64,000 bases of DNA, taken from NCBI RefSeq assembly GCF_900114435.1, contig NZ_FOZK01000002.1, positions 372,001-436,000 on the forward strand, in the 5' to 3' direction. Origin of the DNA: Halomicrobium zhouii. GTDB taxonomy: Archaea > Halobacteriota > Halobacteria > Halobacteriales > Haloarculaceae. Under the pieces are notes generated by a model. That model did not search any database and was not told the DNA's origin. It was given only the letters and a program-made list of their open reading frames with translations. Numbering within the stretch: the stretch's first letter is position 1; the number at the start of each line of letters is the position of its first letter. Shown here in pieces: positions 25,271 through 33,865 of this stretch. The position numbers and the translations under genes were made by a program.

Positions 25271-27928
25271 CTACCGGAACCGGCCGAGCAGTTCGTAGTC
25301 GTGGTCCGGCGTGTACCTGCGGAACAGCAGGCTGTTCGTCAGCACCGACACCGAGGAGACGGCCATCGCCGCCGCGGCCAGCACCGGCTGGAGCAGGCCC
25401 AGCGACGCCAGCGGGATGAGCGTCGTGTTGTATCCCAGCGCCCAGACGAGGTTCTGCTTGATCTTCTGGAGCGTGGCCTCCGAGATGCGGATGGCCTTCA
25501 CGACGTCCTGCGGGTCGTCGCGCATGAGCGTGACGTCGGCTGCCTCGATGGCGACGTCGGTGCCGCTGCCGATGGCCGTCCCGACGTGGGCGACGGCGAG
25601 CGCTGGCGCGTCGTTGACGCCGTCGCCGACCATCATCGCCTTCCGGCCCTCGGACTGGATGGCCTCGACGGCGTCGGACTTGTCTTCGGGGAGGACCTCC
25701 GCCCGGACGTTGTCCGGGTCGATGCCGACCTGTTCGGCGACGGCGCGAGCCGTCCGTTCGTTGTCGCCGGTGATCATCATCACGTCGGTGCCGCGGTCCT
25801 GGAGTGCGGCGACGGCGTCCTTCGCGTTCTCCTTGACCGTGTCCGCGTCGGCGACGACGCCGACGAGCTCGCCGTCCGCGGCGACTAGCATCGCCGTCTT
25901 CCCCTCGCTCTCCAGCCGCTCCATCGTCTCGGCGGCGGGCGTGGGGTCGACGCCCGCGTCGCGCAGGAGCTTGCGGTTGCCGACGAGCACTTCCCGGCCC
26001 TCGACAGTCGCACGGATGCCGTGGCCGGGGACGTTCTCGAAGTCCTCGGCGTCGGGGACGTCGAGCCCGCGTTCCTCCGCGCCGTCGACGATGGCCCGCG
26101 CGAGGGGGTGTTCGCTACCGCTCTCCGCAGCGGCCGCCAGCCGGAGGACGTCGTCCCCGGAAAGCCGCTCTCGCGTGGCTAATTCGCCGCCGTCGGACCG
26201 TCGGTCCGACGAGGTCCCGCTCTCACCGCTCGCGGCACCACCGTCGGCGACGGCATCACCGCCGTCGGTGACTGCGTTCCCCTCCCCGTCGACGGCGACC
26301 ACGTCGGTCAGCTCCATCGCGCCCTCGGTGAGCGTCCCGGTCTTGTCGAAGACGACGGTGTCGACGTCCTTCGCGCGTTCGAGGACGTCGCCGCCCTTGA
26401 ACAGGACGCCGTTCTGGGCGCCGATAGTGGTCCCGACCATCGTGGCAGCGGGCGTCGCCAGCCCGAGCGCACAGGGACAGGCGATCAGGACCGCGGAGGC
26501 GAAGACGACGACGGCGAACTCGAAGACGGAGACGGTGCCACCGGCCACTGCGGGGCCGCCGGCGACCTGGCCCCACAGCGGGAGCCAGTCGACGAAGCCG
26601 GCGAGCGTCTCGGGGAAGAGGAACCAGACGACGCCCCAGAAGAGGGCGTTCGCGATGACCGCGGGGACGAAGTACGCCGAGATGCGGTCGGCGAGGTTCT
26701 GGATCTCGGGCTGGCGGGACTGGGCTGCCTTCACCGTCTCGACGATCTGCTGGAGGGCGGTGTCGGCGCCGACCTTCGTCGCTTCGACCACGAGCACGCC
26801 GTTCTCGTTGATGGTCGAGCCGACGACCTCGTCGCCCGCCGTCTTCTCGACAGGGACGGACTCGCCGGTGACCATCGACTCGTCGACGGCGGACTGGCCG
26901 TCGACGACGACGCCGTCCGTGGGAATCTGTTCGCCGGGGCGGACCTTCATCCGGTCGCCGACGGCGACGTCTTCGAGGGGAACCTCGCGTTCGGTTCCGT
27001 CCTCGTCGACGAGCGTCGCCGTCTCGGCCTCCATCTCCAGGAGCTTCCGGAGCGCGTCGCCGGCCTGGCCCTTTGAGCGGGCCTCCAGGTAGTTGCCCAG
27101 CGTGATGAACACCAGGATGAGCGCGGCGGTGTCGAAGTACGTCTCGCCGGCGATCAGGCCGAGCAGGACGGCGACGCTGTAGACGTACGCCGTCGAGGAG
27201 CCGAGCGCGATGAGGACGTCCATGTTGGCCCGGCCGTTCTTCACGAGCGCCTTGTAGGAGTTCACGTAGAACGGGCGCCCCAGCACGACCTGGACTGGGG
27301 TCGCGAGGAGGAAGCCGACCCACTCGAAGGCGAACCCGAAGACGGTCTCGGGCAGGAGCGTCCCGCCCAGCAGGAACTTGTCGGCGAGGAAGACCAGGAA
27401 CGGCGCCGACAGGGCCGCGCCGAACAGCGTCAGCCGGCGCTGGCGCCGGATCTCCTCGTTGCGAGCGGCGTCGCGCCGTTCCTGGTCGGACTCGCCCGAG
27501 GCCGCCTCTTCCCGGACGGGGGAGTAGCCGGCGTCCTCGATTGCGTCGTACATCGCGTCCCGTGAGACGTCTTCGGGGTTGTACGCGACCTGGGCCTCGT
27601 CGGTCGCGTAGTTCACCTCGGCGTCGATGACGCCCGGGACGCTCTCGAGTGCCACCGCGTTCGTCTCGGCGCAGTTGGCACACGTCATGTCCGAGATGGC
27701 GATGGAGATGGTTGCCCGCTGGGGCTCGTAGCCGGCGTCCTCGACGGCGTCGTATATCTCGGCGAGCGAGACGACGTCGGGGTCGTACGTCACCGATCCC
27801 TCGTCGGTGGCGTAGTTGACGTTCGCCTCGCTGACCCCGTCGAGAGCCTCGACGGTGTCGGTTATCGTCGCCGAACAGTTCGCACAGCTCATGCCCTGGA
27901 TCGCCAGGTGTGTGGTCCGCCGACTCAT
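25271..27928 (-). CDS. copA: Copper-transporting P1B-type ATPase
   Basis: 885 residues. Two N-terminal heavy-metal-associated domains with GMSCANC (Cys15/18) and DMTCANC (Cys83/86), eight membrane helices, the intramembrane CPC motif (about 483-485), the phosphorylation motif DKTGT (about 527), SEHPLA in the nucleotide domain, and [10 protein letters not shown]. The last helices carry GYN and MAVSS, typical of Cu(I) exporters. It should pump Cu(I) out of the cytoplasm with ATP. A Gly/Ala/Asp/Ser-rich insert (about 545-588) after DKTGT is unusual and probably a flexible loop. It lies downstream of an Lrp-TRASH regulator on the same strand and near a CopZ-like chaperone gene, forming a copper-resistance cluster. 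Confidence 0.95.
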   Translation of the reverse strand: MSRRTTHLAIQGMSCANCSATITDTVEALDGVSEANVNYATDEGSVTYDPDVVSLAEIYDAVEDAGYEPQRATISIAISDMTCANCAETNAVALESVPGVIDAEVNYATDEAQVAYNPEDVSRDAMYDAIEDAGYSPVREEAASGESDQERRDAARNEEIRRQRRLTLFGAALSAPFLVFLADKFLLGGTLLPETVFGFAFEWVGFLLATPVQVVLGRPFYVNSYKALVKNGRANMDVLIALGSSTAYVYSVAVLLGLIAGETYFDTAALILVFITLGNYLEARSKGQAGDALRKLLEMEAETATLVDEDGTEREVPLEDVAVGDRMKVRPGEQIPTDGVVVDGQSAVDESMVTGESVPVEKTAGDEVVGSTINENGVLVVEATKVGADTALQQIVETVKAAQSRQPEIQNLADRISAYFVPAVIANALFWGVVWFLFPETLAGFVDWLPLWGQVAGGPAVAGGTVSVFEFAVVVFASAVLIACPCALGLATPAATMVGTTIGAQNGVLFKGGDVLERAKDVDTVVFDKTGTLTEGAMELTDVVAVDGEGNAVTDGGDAVADGGAASGESGTSSDRRSDGGELATRERLSGDDVLRLAAAAESGSEHPLARAIVDGAEERGLDVPDAEDFENVPGHGIRATVEGREVLVGNRKLLRDAGVDPTPAAETMERLESEGKTAMLVAADGELVGVVADADTVKENAKDAVAALQDRGTDVMMITGDNERTARAVAEQVGIDPDNVRAEVLPEDKSDAVEAIQSEGRKAMMVGDGVNDAPALAVAHVGTAIGSGTDVAIEAADVTLMRDDPQDVVKAIRISEATLQKIKQNLVWALGYNTTLIPLASLGLLQPVLAAAAMAVSSVSVLTNSLLFRRYTPDHDYELLGRFR

Positions 27929-28014
27929 TGTGTAGTTGTACGGGACCCTCGTTTACCCCCTTTACTGACACGCGTCCAAAGTCCAGTCACTTACAGAATT
28001 TCGAATCCAAAGTG
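27929..28014 (-). promoter_or_regulatory. copA upstream region with repeated candidate operator
   Basis: The 86 bases between the regulator stop and copA contain two copies of TCCAAAGT (27975-27982 and 28006-28013), 31 bases apart, about three helical turns. Part of the right copy sits beside TTTCGAA. Such spacing would suit cooperative binding of an oligomeric Lrp-type regulator. The role in copper control is inferred. Confidence 0.35.
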
Positions 28015-28599
28015 CTACGCGCCTTCTTCGAGGCGTTCGTACCGGTCCTCGAACCGGCCCTGGCACGACGGGCAACAGAAGTGGTACACCTGGCCGTCGA
28101 CCCGCGTCGAGGAGCCCTCGCTGTCGACGGTGTTGCCGCACTCGGCGCAGGTGAGCGCGAACTCGGCGCCGTCGAGCGACGGGTGCCAGGAGACGTCGTC
28201 CATCAGCGTCACCGCGTAGTCGGCGCCGGCGTCGCCGAGCAGCCCGTCGACCCACTGGCGGACGTTCTCGACCTGTGCGCGGGCGTAGAACCACACCTCG
28301 CCGTCGGCGGTGACGAACACGTGCTCGACGGCGTTCGCCTCGCCGACCCGCTCGCGTAGCGCGTCGACGTCGGCGGCGCCGCGGACCTGGACGAACACCG
28401 GGACGCCGGCGTGTAGCTGCGACCGGTCGACGTCGACGGTGAACCGCTCGACGACGCCCGCCTCCCGGAGTCTGGTCACCCGGTCCGAGACCGCCGGCCC
28501 CGACAGACCGACCGCGTCGCCGATGTCGCTGAAGGGCCGCCGGGCGTCCTCGGCGAGGTACCGCAGGATCTCCACGTCCGTCTCGTCGAACTCTCGCAT
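28015..28599 (-). CDS. Lrp/AsnC-type copper-responsive regulator with TRASH domain
   Basis: 194 residues. N-terminal winged helix of the Lrp/AsnC type (MREFDETDVEILRYLAEDAR; recognition part GLSGPAVSDRVTRLREAGVV), a middle ligand-binding-like region, and a C-terminal TRASH domain with paired cysteines CAECG and FCCPSC (about 152-180) expected to bind metal. In Halobacterium a protein of this architecture controls a copper ATPase gene, and here the gene sits directly upstream of copA. It probably senses Cu and activates copA. A TATA-like ATATAT lies 22-30 bases before its ATG, implying a leaderless transcript. Confidence 0.88.
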   Translation of the reverse strand: MREFDETDVEILRYLAEDARRPFSDIGDAVGLSGPAVSDRVTRLREAGVVERFTVDVDRSQLHAGVPVFVQVRGAADVDALRERVGEANAVEHVFVTADGEVWFYARAQVENVRQWVDGLLGDAGADYAVTLMDDVSWHPSLDGAEFALTCAECGNTVDSEGSSTRVDGQVYHFCCPSCQGRFEDRYERLEEGA

Positions 28600-28616
28600 A
28601 CACGGCGTTCGGGCCC

Positions 28617-28632
28617 GCGCGCCAATATATCG
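28617..28632 (-). promoter_or_regulatory. TATA element for the TRASH regulator gene
   Basis: On the minus strand CGATATATTGGCG places an AT-rich core 22-30 bases before ATG 28599, the standard distance for an archaeal TATA box driving a leaderless mRNA. Confidence 0.5.
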
Positions 28633-28727
28633 TCCGGTCGGAGTTCAGTTTCGAAAGTTACCGTCTCCGATCGCTTCGGAATCGAAGGAGAAACCCACAA
28701 AGCCGGGGCGTCCCTACCTGTACTCGT

Positions 28728-28925
28728 ATGAGCGAAACTATCACCGTCGAAGGGATGTCCTGCGAACACTGCGAGCAGACCGTCGCGGAGGCGCTCGAGG
28801 GCGTCGACGGCGTGACCGACGTCTCCGTCGACCGCGAGGCCGAGACGGCGACGGTCGAGGGCGACGCCGACACCGGGTCGCTCGTCGCGGCCGTCGACGA
28901 CGCCGGGTACGACGCCTCGGCCTGA
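28728..28925 (+). CDS. copZ: CopZ-like copper chaperone (single HMA domain)
   Basis: 65 residues forming one heavy-metal-associated ferredoxin-like domain with GMSCEHC (Cys12 and Cys15) and a closing DDAGYDA motif. Cytosolic. Proteins of this kind carry Cu(I) to CopA or to the regulator. It is divergent from the TRASH regulator and close to copA, which supports the copper assignment; other soft metals are possible. The following 130 bases are an ordinary convergent gap. Confidence 0.85.
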   Translation: MSETITVEGMSCEHCEQTVAEALEGVDGVTDVSVDREAETATVEGDADTGSLVAAVDDAGYDASA

Positions 28926-29058
28926 CTGACGCGGAGGTTTCACCGATCCCCCGGAACCGACGGCTGGCTACCGTCGTTCGCGGACCGGTGGGCCCGTTCG
29001 TCCGGGGATTTTGACGGTATCGTTCGATCGTTCGATAGCTGTCTGGGCGGGGGCAGGG

Positions 29059-29556
29059 TCACCCCGAGCCCGTCGCCCGCTCGCGCTGGGGGTGTTCGTG
29101 GTGTGTGACAGTTCCCGCGACGGCGGTCGCCCCCTCGTCGCGGAGCAGCGCGGTTATCTCGTCGACCCGGTGGTCGGGGACTGTGACGGCGACCCGGGGG
29201 TCGTCGGTGGACGGCGCCTCGCGGAACGTTCCGACGACTCCCCCGACGAACCCGCCGACGGCGACGCCGAGACCGAGTCCGAGGAAGACGAGCGCGTACG
29301 GGCCGGCGGTCATGATCGGGCTGATCCGCGGGACCCAGAACACGTTCGCCTCCAGGCCGAGCAGCAGGAGCGCCCCGACCAGGCCGCCGACCGCGGCGCC
29401 CCACCGGAGCCCTCGTTCCTCGGGCATCGTCGTGGTCGGGTCGAAGAAGGGGTTGTCGTACGCTGGCTCCTCGGGCTCGACGTCCGCCTCCCGGAGGGCG
29501 TCACTGGCCGACTGGCTCGCCGCTTCGTCCGCGAAGGTTGCGACGAGTCGCTTCAT
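29059..29556 (-). CDS. Glycine-zipper-like small membrane protein
   Basis: 165 residues. N-terminal region with a ferredoxin-like feel (MKRLVATFADEAASQSASDALREADV), two transmembrane helices rich in Gly (GAAVGGLVGALLLLGL and LGLGLGVAVGGFVGGVVG), and a C-terminal segment DPRVAVTVPDHRVDEITALLRDEGA similar to the N-terminal one, so the two soluble parts may pack together. Its ATG overlaps the stop of the upstream CWB2-type gene (ATGA), giving the third gene of a coupled operon. Function unknown. Confidence 0.7.
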   Translation of the reverse strand: MKRLVATFADEAASQSASDALREADVEPEEPAYDNPFFDPTTTMPEERGLRWGAAVGGLVGALLLLGLEANVFWVPRISPIMTAGPYALVFLGLGLGVAVGGFVGGVVGTFREAPSTDDPRVAVTVPDHRVDEITALLRDEGATAVAGTVTHHEHPQRERATGSG

Positions 29557-30776
29557 CCGTCACCACCTGGCTCCTGTAACAGGGCGTGGAGTCGCGCCTG
29601 GACCCGTGGGTCGATCTGGTCGGTGTCGCCGACGACCCAGCCGTGGTTGTACTTGCGGTCGTAGGGCGCCGCCTCGTGGGGGCGCGTGAGGTCCGAGAGG
29701 TACCGCTCGACGTTCGAGGGGACCGACCCCTGCTCGACGAGGAGCATCGGCCCGTGTTTCCCGCGGTGGCTCTCGACGCAGGCCGGCAGGGCGATCCGCC
29801 AGTGCTCGGGGTTCGCGAAGATGAAGTTGTGCCCGCTCTCGGCGATCCCCCAGCCGATCTTGCGAGGCCACTCGCCGAACACCCACCCCTGGTTCCGGCC
29901 GACGTCGCGGTACCCGGCGAAGGCGGTGCTGAGCGTGTAGGGGTCGCCGGCGTTCGGGATCCGCTGGACGTGGCCGAACTGCGCGAGGTCGCGGGCCACT
30001 CCCTCGTCGATGGCGTCTTCGTCGCCCAGCAGGTACACGTAGGCCTCGTCGAAACGCGCTTCCAGCTGTCGCCGCGTCGGTCGGGGGATCCGGTCGCCGT
30101 CGACGTAGAGGAAACCGTCGCCGCCGTGGGCGTTCCAGGACTGGGCCGGGATCGCCCGCCGCAGGTCGTCGAGGTCGGCGACGAAGACGGTGTCACGGTG
30201 GTTCGCGTGGACGGTGCTGAGGTACTGGTCGCCGTTGGCGGCGACCTCGACGGGCGTCTCACCACCGATCCGGCTCGTCTTCAGCCCCATGTCCCGGACG
30301 GTCTGCTCGACGTCGGCGGAGACGTAGCGCTCGCCGCCGACGAGGTACACCTGGACGTTCCCGTCGACGGTGACGCCCTCCGGGTGGAGCCGCTCGATCT
30401 CGGCGCGCGTCGCGGCCGGCAGCGAGTCGCGCTCCGTCAGCAGGACGGCGCCGTCGATCGGGTGGTGGATCACCGCGACGCCGGGGAGCGCGGCCGCCAG
30501 TTCGCTGTCGTTTATCAGGATCGCCGCCCCGGGTCGGGTGTGCTCGTTGATCGCGGTGTAGACCGTCTGGGTAATCGCCGCCGCGGTCTCGTAGTCGCTT
30601 CGACCGGCGAGCCGAGTAGTCATCGTCGTGGCGGTCCACTCGCCGAAGTCGTCGGACTCGGGACCCGCCTGGTTCTCGCGGCGCCCGGTCGCTGCCAGCG
30701 CCGCGCCAGCGACACCGGTCCCGACCGGCAGGGCCGCCAGGTCGCGCAGGAACGCGCGACGGCTCCGGTCGCTCAC
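29553..30776 (-). CDS. Tat-secreted CWB2-like (cell-wall-binding repeat 2) protein
   Basis: 407 residues from GTG 30776, overlapping the upstream stop as GTGA; the twin-arginine signal SDRSRRAFLRDL starts immediately, fixing the start. After the signal come repeated units of the CWB2 type: RLAGRSDYETAAAITQTVY, VYLVGGERYVSADVEQTV, and later AYVYLLGDEDAIDEGVARDL. This family binds anionic polymers on bacterial walls; in archaea without murein the ligand is unknown. The second half is similar to the ectodomain of the membrane protein encoded just upstream. Secreted and perhaps complexed with that protein. Confidence 0.75.
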   Translation of the reverse strand: MSDRSRRAFLRDLAALPVGTGVAGAALAATGRRENQAGPESDDFGEWTATTMTTRLAGRSDYETAAAITQTVYTAINEHTRPGAAILINDSELAAALPGVAVIHHPIDGAVLLTERDSLPAATRAEIERLHPEGVTVDGNVQVYLVGGERYVSADVEQTVRDMGLKTSRIGGETPVEVAANGDQYLSTVHANHRDTVFVADLDDLRRAIPAQSWNAHGGDGFLYVDGDRIPRPTRRQLEARFDEAYVYLLGDEDAIDEGVARDLAQFGHVQRIPNAGDPYTLSTAFAGYRDVGRNQGWVFGEWPRKIGWGIAESGHNFIFANPEHWRIALPACVESHRGKHGPMLLVEQGSVPSNVERYLSDLTRPHEAAPYDRKYNHGWVVGDTDQIDPRVQARLHALLQEPGGDG

Positions 30777-32557
30777 AGCGCACCACCCGGCTTGCGGCGC
30801 TGCCTGACGAGCCGGCCGTTGACCGGCATCGCGACGACGAACCCGACGAGCGTGGCGAACACCATCACGCCGAACCAGAGGATGTTGTCGTCGCCGGGCA
30901 TCATCGGGAGGTTGAGCATCATCAGTCCCCACATGCCGCCCATCATGCCGATCGAGACGCTCGTCATGCTCACCGCGACGAGCTTCGCGCCCTCGCGGAT
31001 CGCCTCGCCGGTGTCGAGCCCGCGGGAGTCCCTGAGCATCGGGACGTGGAAGATTAGCCACGAGACGAGGAAGGCGACGGCGTAGACGAGGACGATGAGC
31101 ACCGTCATGGCGTTCCCCAGCCAGAACAGCGGGCCGTCGAGGACGACCATGGGGATGCCGACGTAGTTGAGCAGGAACGCCGTCGCGATCATCGTACTCG
31201 CGGCGAACCCGACGCCCATCGCCGTCGCCGTGGCCGCCCGGAGCCAGTACGGTCGGAGCACGCGCGGGCCGTCCTCCGTCTCGACGACCTGCCTGCCCCG
31301 GTAGGCGAGCCAGTAGAGGGCGAAGCCGAACGGGCCGAGCAGGAGCGTCGTCAGCGGCCACACCATCTTCGTCCAGCTGTTCGCCTCGGGAATGCGGTGG
31401 CGCACGTGCGCGAACACGAACGTCGTGCCGAGGAGGCTAAATCCCGCCCACACCGCCGCGACGGCCTCGAGCGGACTGAGCCCCGCCCCCTGGTGACGGT
31501 ACTGCGTGATCTCGACCGCGTAGTCCAGCCGACCCTGGGAGACCCAGGAGACCTCGTCCGTCGTCCCCATGGCGAACACGTGGTTGAACGGTCCCTCCGC
31601 GGGCGTCGAGAACCACGCCGGCTGGGTCTGCCAGGCGTAGTTCTCGGTGACGGCCGGCAGGCTCCCGTCCTCGTGGACCAGCAGGACGGGGCCGGCCTTC
31701 CCCCACTGGAGGTTCGCCGCCGAGACCGCGTGGGCCGGTTCGCCGGGGTTCACCAGCACGAAGTTGTAGTAGCCGACCTTGTCGCGCTCGTGGATGCCCC
31801 AGCCGAAGTCGCGGGACTCGTCGCGGAACTCGGCGACTTCGACGGCGTGGGACTGGGGCGTCTGGCCGGCGACCCGGGTCCACTCGACGCCGAGGTTCGA
31901 CAGCGCGTCGTCGCCGATCAGCGACGGCGGCGCGAGGACGTAGGCGTGAGACGCCCCGAGTTCGTCGATCGCTCGCCGGGTCGCGTCCGGGACGCCGTCG
32001 TCGTTCGCGTAGAGGATCGGGTCCCCGGAGTACGCGCTCCAGGCCGCGGCGGGCAGCGCCCACCGGGGCGCCCCGGAACTCACCACGACGACGTTGTTCG
32101 GGCTCACATCGTCGGCGCCGCCGCCGCGGGTCGCGAGGGCGGCGGCCGTCTCGGCGGGCGACTCGCCGGCGGCCGCCGCGTCGATCGTCGTGGCGTTCGT
32201 CCCGTTCGCGCTCCCCGGCGGCGCCGCGTCCCCGTAGAGGAGGACGGCGTCGTCGCTCGCGCGGAGGTGCGTGGCCGCCAGCGCGGTCCGCCAGTCACCG
32301 CCCGGAACCCTGACGACGGTCGAGTAGTTCAGGCCCGACCCGGGCGGTCGCGCCGCCCGCGCCGTGAGTTCGCTCTGTCGCGCCGGGTCGGCGACCGGGA
32401 ACCTGGTCACGTCCTTCGTCTGTACCGTCGCGTACGAACCGTTCGGCGCCTCCCCGTAGTCGAACAGGGTCAGCGCGACGACGTACAGCGGTTGCGTCGC
32501 CACGAGGATCGTTACCAGCGCAGCGGTGCCGATCGCTATCGTCTTCCAGCGGTCCAT
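30773..32557 (-). CDS. Membrane protein: CWB2-like ectodomain fused to Met-rich DUF4396-like membrane domain
   Basis: 594 residues from ATG 32557. One N-terminal helix (about 6-30), a large outside domain (31-360) with CWB2-like units (NNVVVVSSGAPRWALPAAAW, ASHAYVLAPPSLIGDDALSNLG), then five or six helices. The final helices include SVSIGMMGGMWGLMMLNLPM, unusually rich in Met, and resemble DUF4396 as I remember it. Methionine clusters in membranes often coordinate Cu(I) or Ag(I), and the copper genes lie 2-5 kb away, but a metal role is only a suggestion. First gene of a three-gene operon joined by 4-base overlaps. Confidence 0.7.
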   Translation of the reverse strand: MDRWKTIAIGTAALVTILVATQPLYVVALTLFDYGEAPNGSYATVQTKDVTRFPVADPARQSELTARAARPPGSGLNYSTVVRVPGGDWRTALAATHLRASDDAVLLYGDAAPPGSANGTNATTIDAAAAGESPAETAAALATRGGGADDVSPNNVVVVSSGAPRWALPAAAWSAYSGDPILYANDDGVPDATRRAIDELGASHAYVLAPPSLIGDDALSNLGVEWTRVAGQTPQSHAVEVAEFRDESRDFGWGIHERDKVGYYNFVLVNPGEPAHAVSAANLQWGKAGPVLLVHEDGSLPAVTENYAWQTQPAWFSTPAEGPFNHVFAMGTTDEVSWVSQGRLDYAVEITQYRHQGAGLSPLEAVAAVWAGFSLLGTTFVFAHVRHRIPEANSWTKMVWPLTTLLLGPFGFALYWLAYRGRQVVETEDGPRVLRPYWLRAATATAMGVGFAASTMIATAFLLNYVGIPMVVLDGPLFWLGNAMTVLIVLVYAVAFLVSWLIFHVPMLRDSRGLDTGEAIREGAKLVAVSMTSVSIGMMGGMWGLMMLNLPMMPGDDNILWFGVMVFATLVGFVVAMPVNGRLVRQRRKPGGAL

Positions 32558-32916
32558 GTCTGTGTCCCTCTCGTCAGTCGTTCCGCGGTGCGGGGTCGTG
32601 CGGGCGGCGGTTACGGCGGGGATCGGTACGGCGCCAGCGACGGGCAATCCGTCTCGACGAAGGGGCGCGAGCCGCATTGTTATTGAGCCGGGAGTCGGGC
32701 CGGACAACTAGTGAGCGGCCGGACCGGCCCGTCTAATCCGGGCGTAAATCCCGGGCGCCGGGCGTCGTACGTCCGCGGACGAGTTTGGCACGGGTTATTC
32801 GGCCGGTCCGGGCCCGACCCGGCGCGACCGCGAACGTGCAGTCAGTCGGTTCGGCGGTAGCGCGACGACCTGTCACCGACCGTGGATTAACAGAGGAGCG
32901 ACGCGTACGTCGACGC

Positions 32917-33222
32917 GTGACCGATACCATCGTCCACGCCCTCGGGATTCCCTTCGCGACCGTCACCGGCGCGGCCGCGGGCGTCCTCGCAGTGCTGTCG
33001 TGGCAGCTCTTCCGCGAGTCCCCCTTCGGTCGGGCCGTCGCGCTCCTCTCGGTCGTCGCGTCCGTGATCACGTTCTACCACGTGTTGCTCCTCGCCCTCG
33101 GGTCCGAGACGTTCGTCCTGCAGGCGCTCCGGAGCGGCGTCAACACCGTTATCGCAGGCGTGCTCCTGCTGGTCGTTCACGAGCACCGACGCCTCCGGCG
33201 CGACCGGACGGCGGACCGATAG
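32917..33222 (+). CDS. Small membrane protein paired with membrane-bound HTH regulator
   Basis: 101 residues from GTG 32917, the start nearest to the first helix. Three hydrophobic segments (about 10-26, 35-55 and 70-85) and a basic C terminus (HEHRRLRRDRTADR). It ends two bases before the ATG of a membrane protein with a winged helix, so the two genes are probably co-transcribed. A second small membrane protein/winged-helix pair occurs at 53073-53757. No enzymatic motif. It may modulate its partner. Confidence 0.6.
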   Translation: MTDTIVHALGIPFATVTGAAAGVLAVLSWQLFRESPFGRAVALLSVVASVITFYHVLLLALGSETFVLQALRSGVNTVIAGVLLLVVHEHRRLRRDRTADR

Positions 33223-33224
33223 CG

Positions 33225-33833
33225 ATGGCGCCGCTCACGGCGTTCCAGGCGTACAACCTCGTGATCGGCCTCGTCGTCGGGGCCGAACTCGTCTACCTGC
33301 TCCGCGCCGAATCTGCCGTCACGGGCTATCGCCGGTTCATGCTCGTCACCGTCTTCGGGGTCGTCACCTTCGTCGTGGCCGGCCCGGTCGCCGAGGTGCT
33401 CGCCCCGTCCCTGGTCCACTGGGTCCACGGCGTCGGCGCGCTCCTCGTCGTGCTGGGACTGTACAGTCCCGTCCGGAACGACCTCCGCACCGAAGGGTGG
33501 GCGCGCGTGCTGCTGTGTGACCCGTCCCAGATCCGTTCACCGGCAGACTGGATGCGGCCGATGGACGACGCCATCCTGGAACTGTTTCACTCCTCGGAGC
33601 TCGTTCTCACGCCCGCCGTCGTCGCGCTGAACATCGACCGCAGCCGGGAGGCGGTCAATCGCCGGCTGACCGCCCTGGCGGACCGTGACCTCGTCGAACG
33701 CGTCGAGCGGGGGAAGTACCGTCTGACGCCGCTCGGAGAGCAGTACCTCCGGGGACGGCTTCACGTGTCGATGCTGACTCGGCAGGGAAAGGAGTCGAAT
33801 CGCCCAGAGCGTGAACCGCCAGCGGAGCGGTGA
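33225..33833 (+). CDS. Membrane-bound winged-helix transcription regulator
   Basis: 202 residues. Three transmembrane helices (about 5-23, 35-60 and 65-80) are followed by a cytosolic winged helix-turn-helix: MDDAILELFHSSELVLTPAV, then DRSREAVNRRLTALADRDLV and the wing VERVERGKYRLTPLGEQYL. It probably senses a membrane or envelope signal and binds DNA directly, a one-component design frequent in haloarchaea. It follows the small membrane protein by two bases. Target genes cannot be inferred. Confidence 0.75.
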   Translation: MAPLTAFQAYNLVIGLVVGAELVYLLRAESAVTGYRRFMLVTVFGVVTFVVAGPVAEVLAPSLVHWVHGVGALLVVLGLYSPVRNDLRTEGWARVLLCDPSQIRSPADWMRPMDDAILELFHSSELVLTPAVVALNIDRSREAVNRRLTALADRDLVERVERGKYRLTPLGEQYLRGRLHVSMLTRQGKESNRPEREPPAER

Positions 33834-33865
33834 TATACCCGCCGGAATCGACAGGTGGCGGGCGT

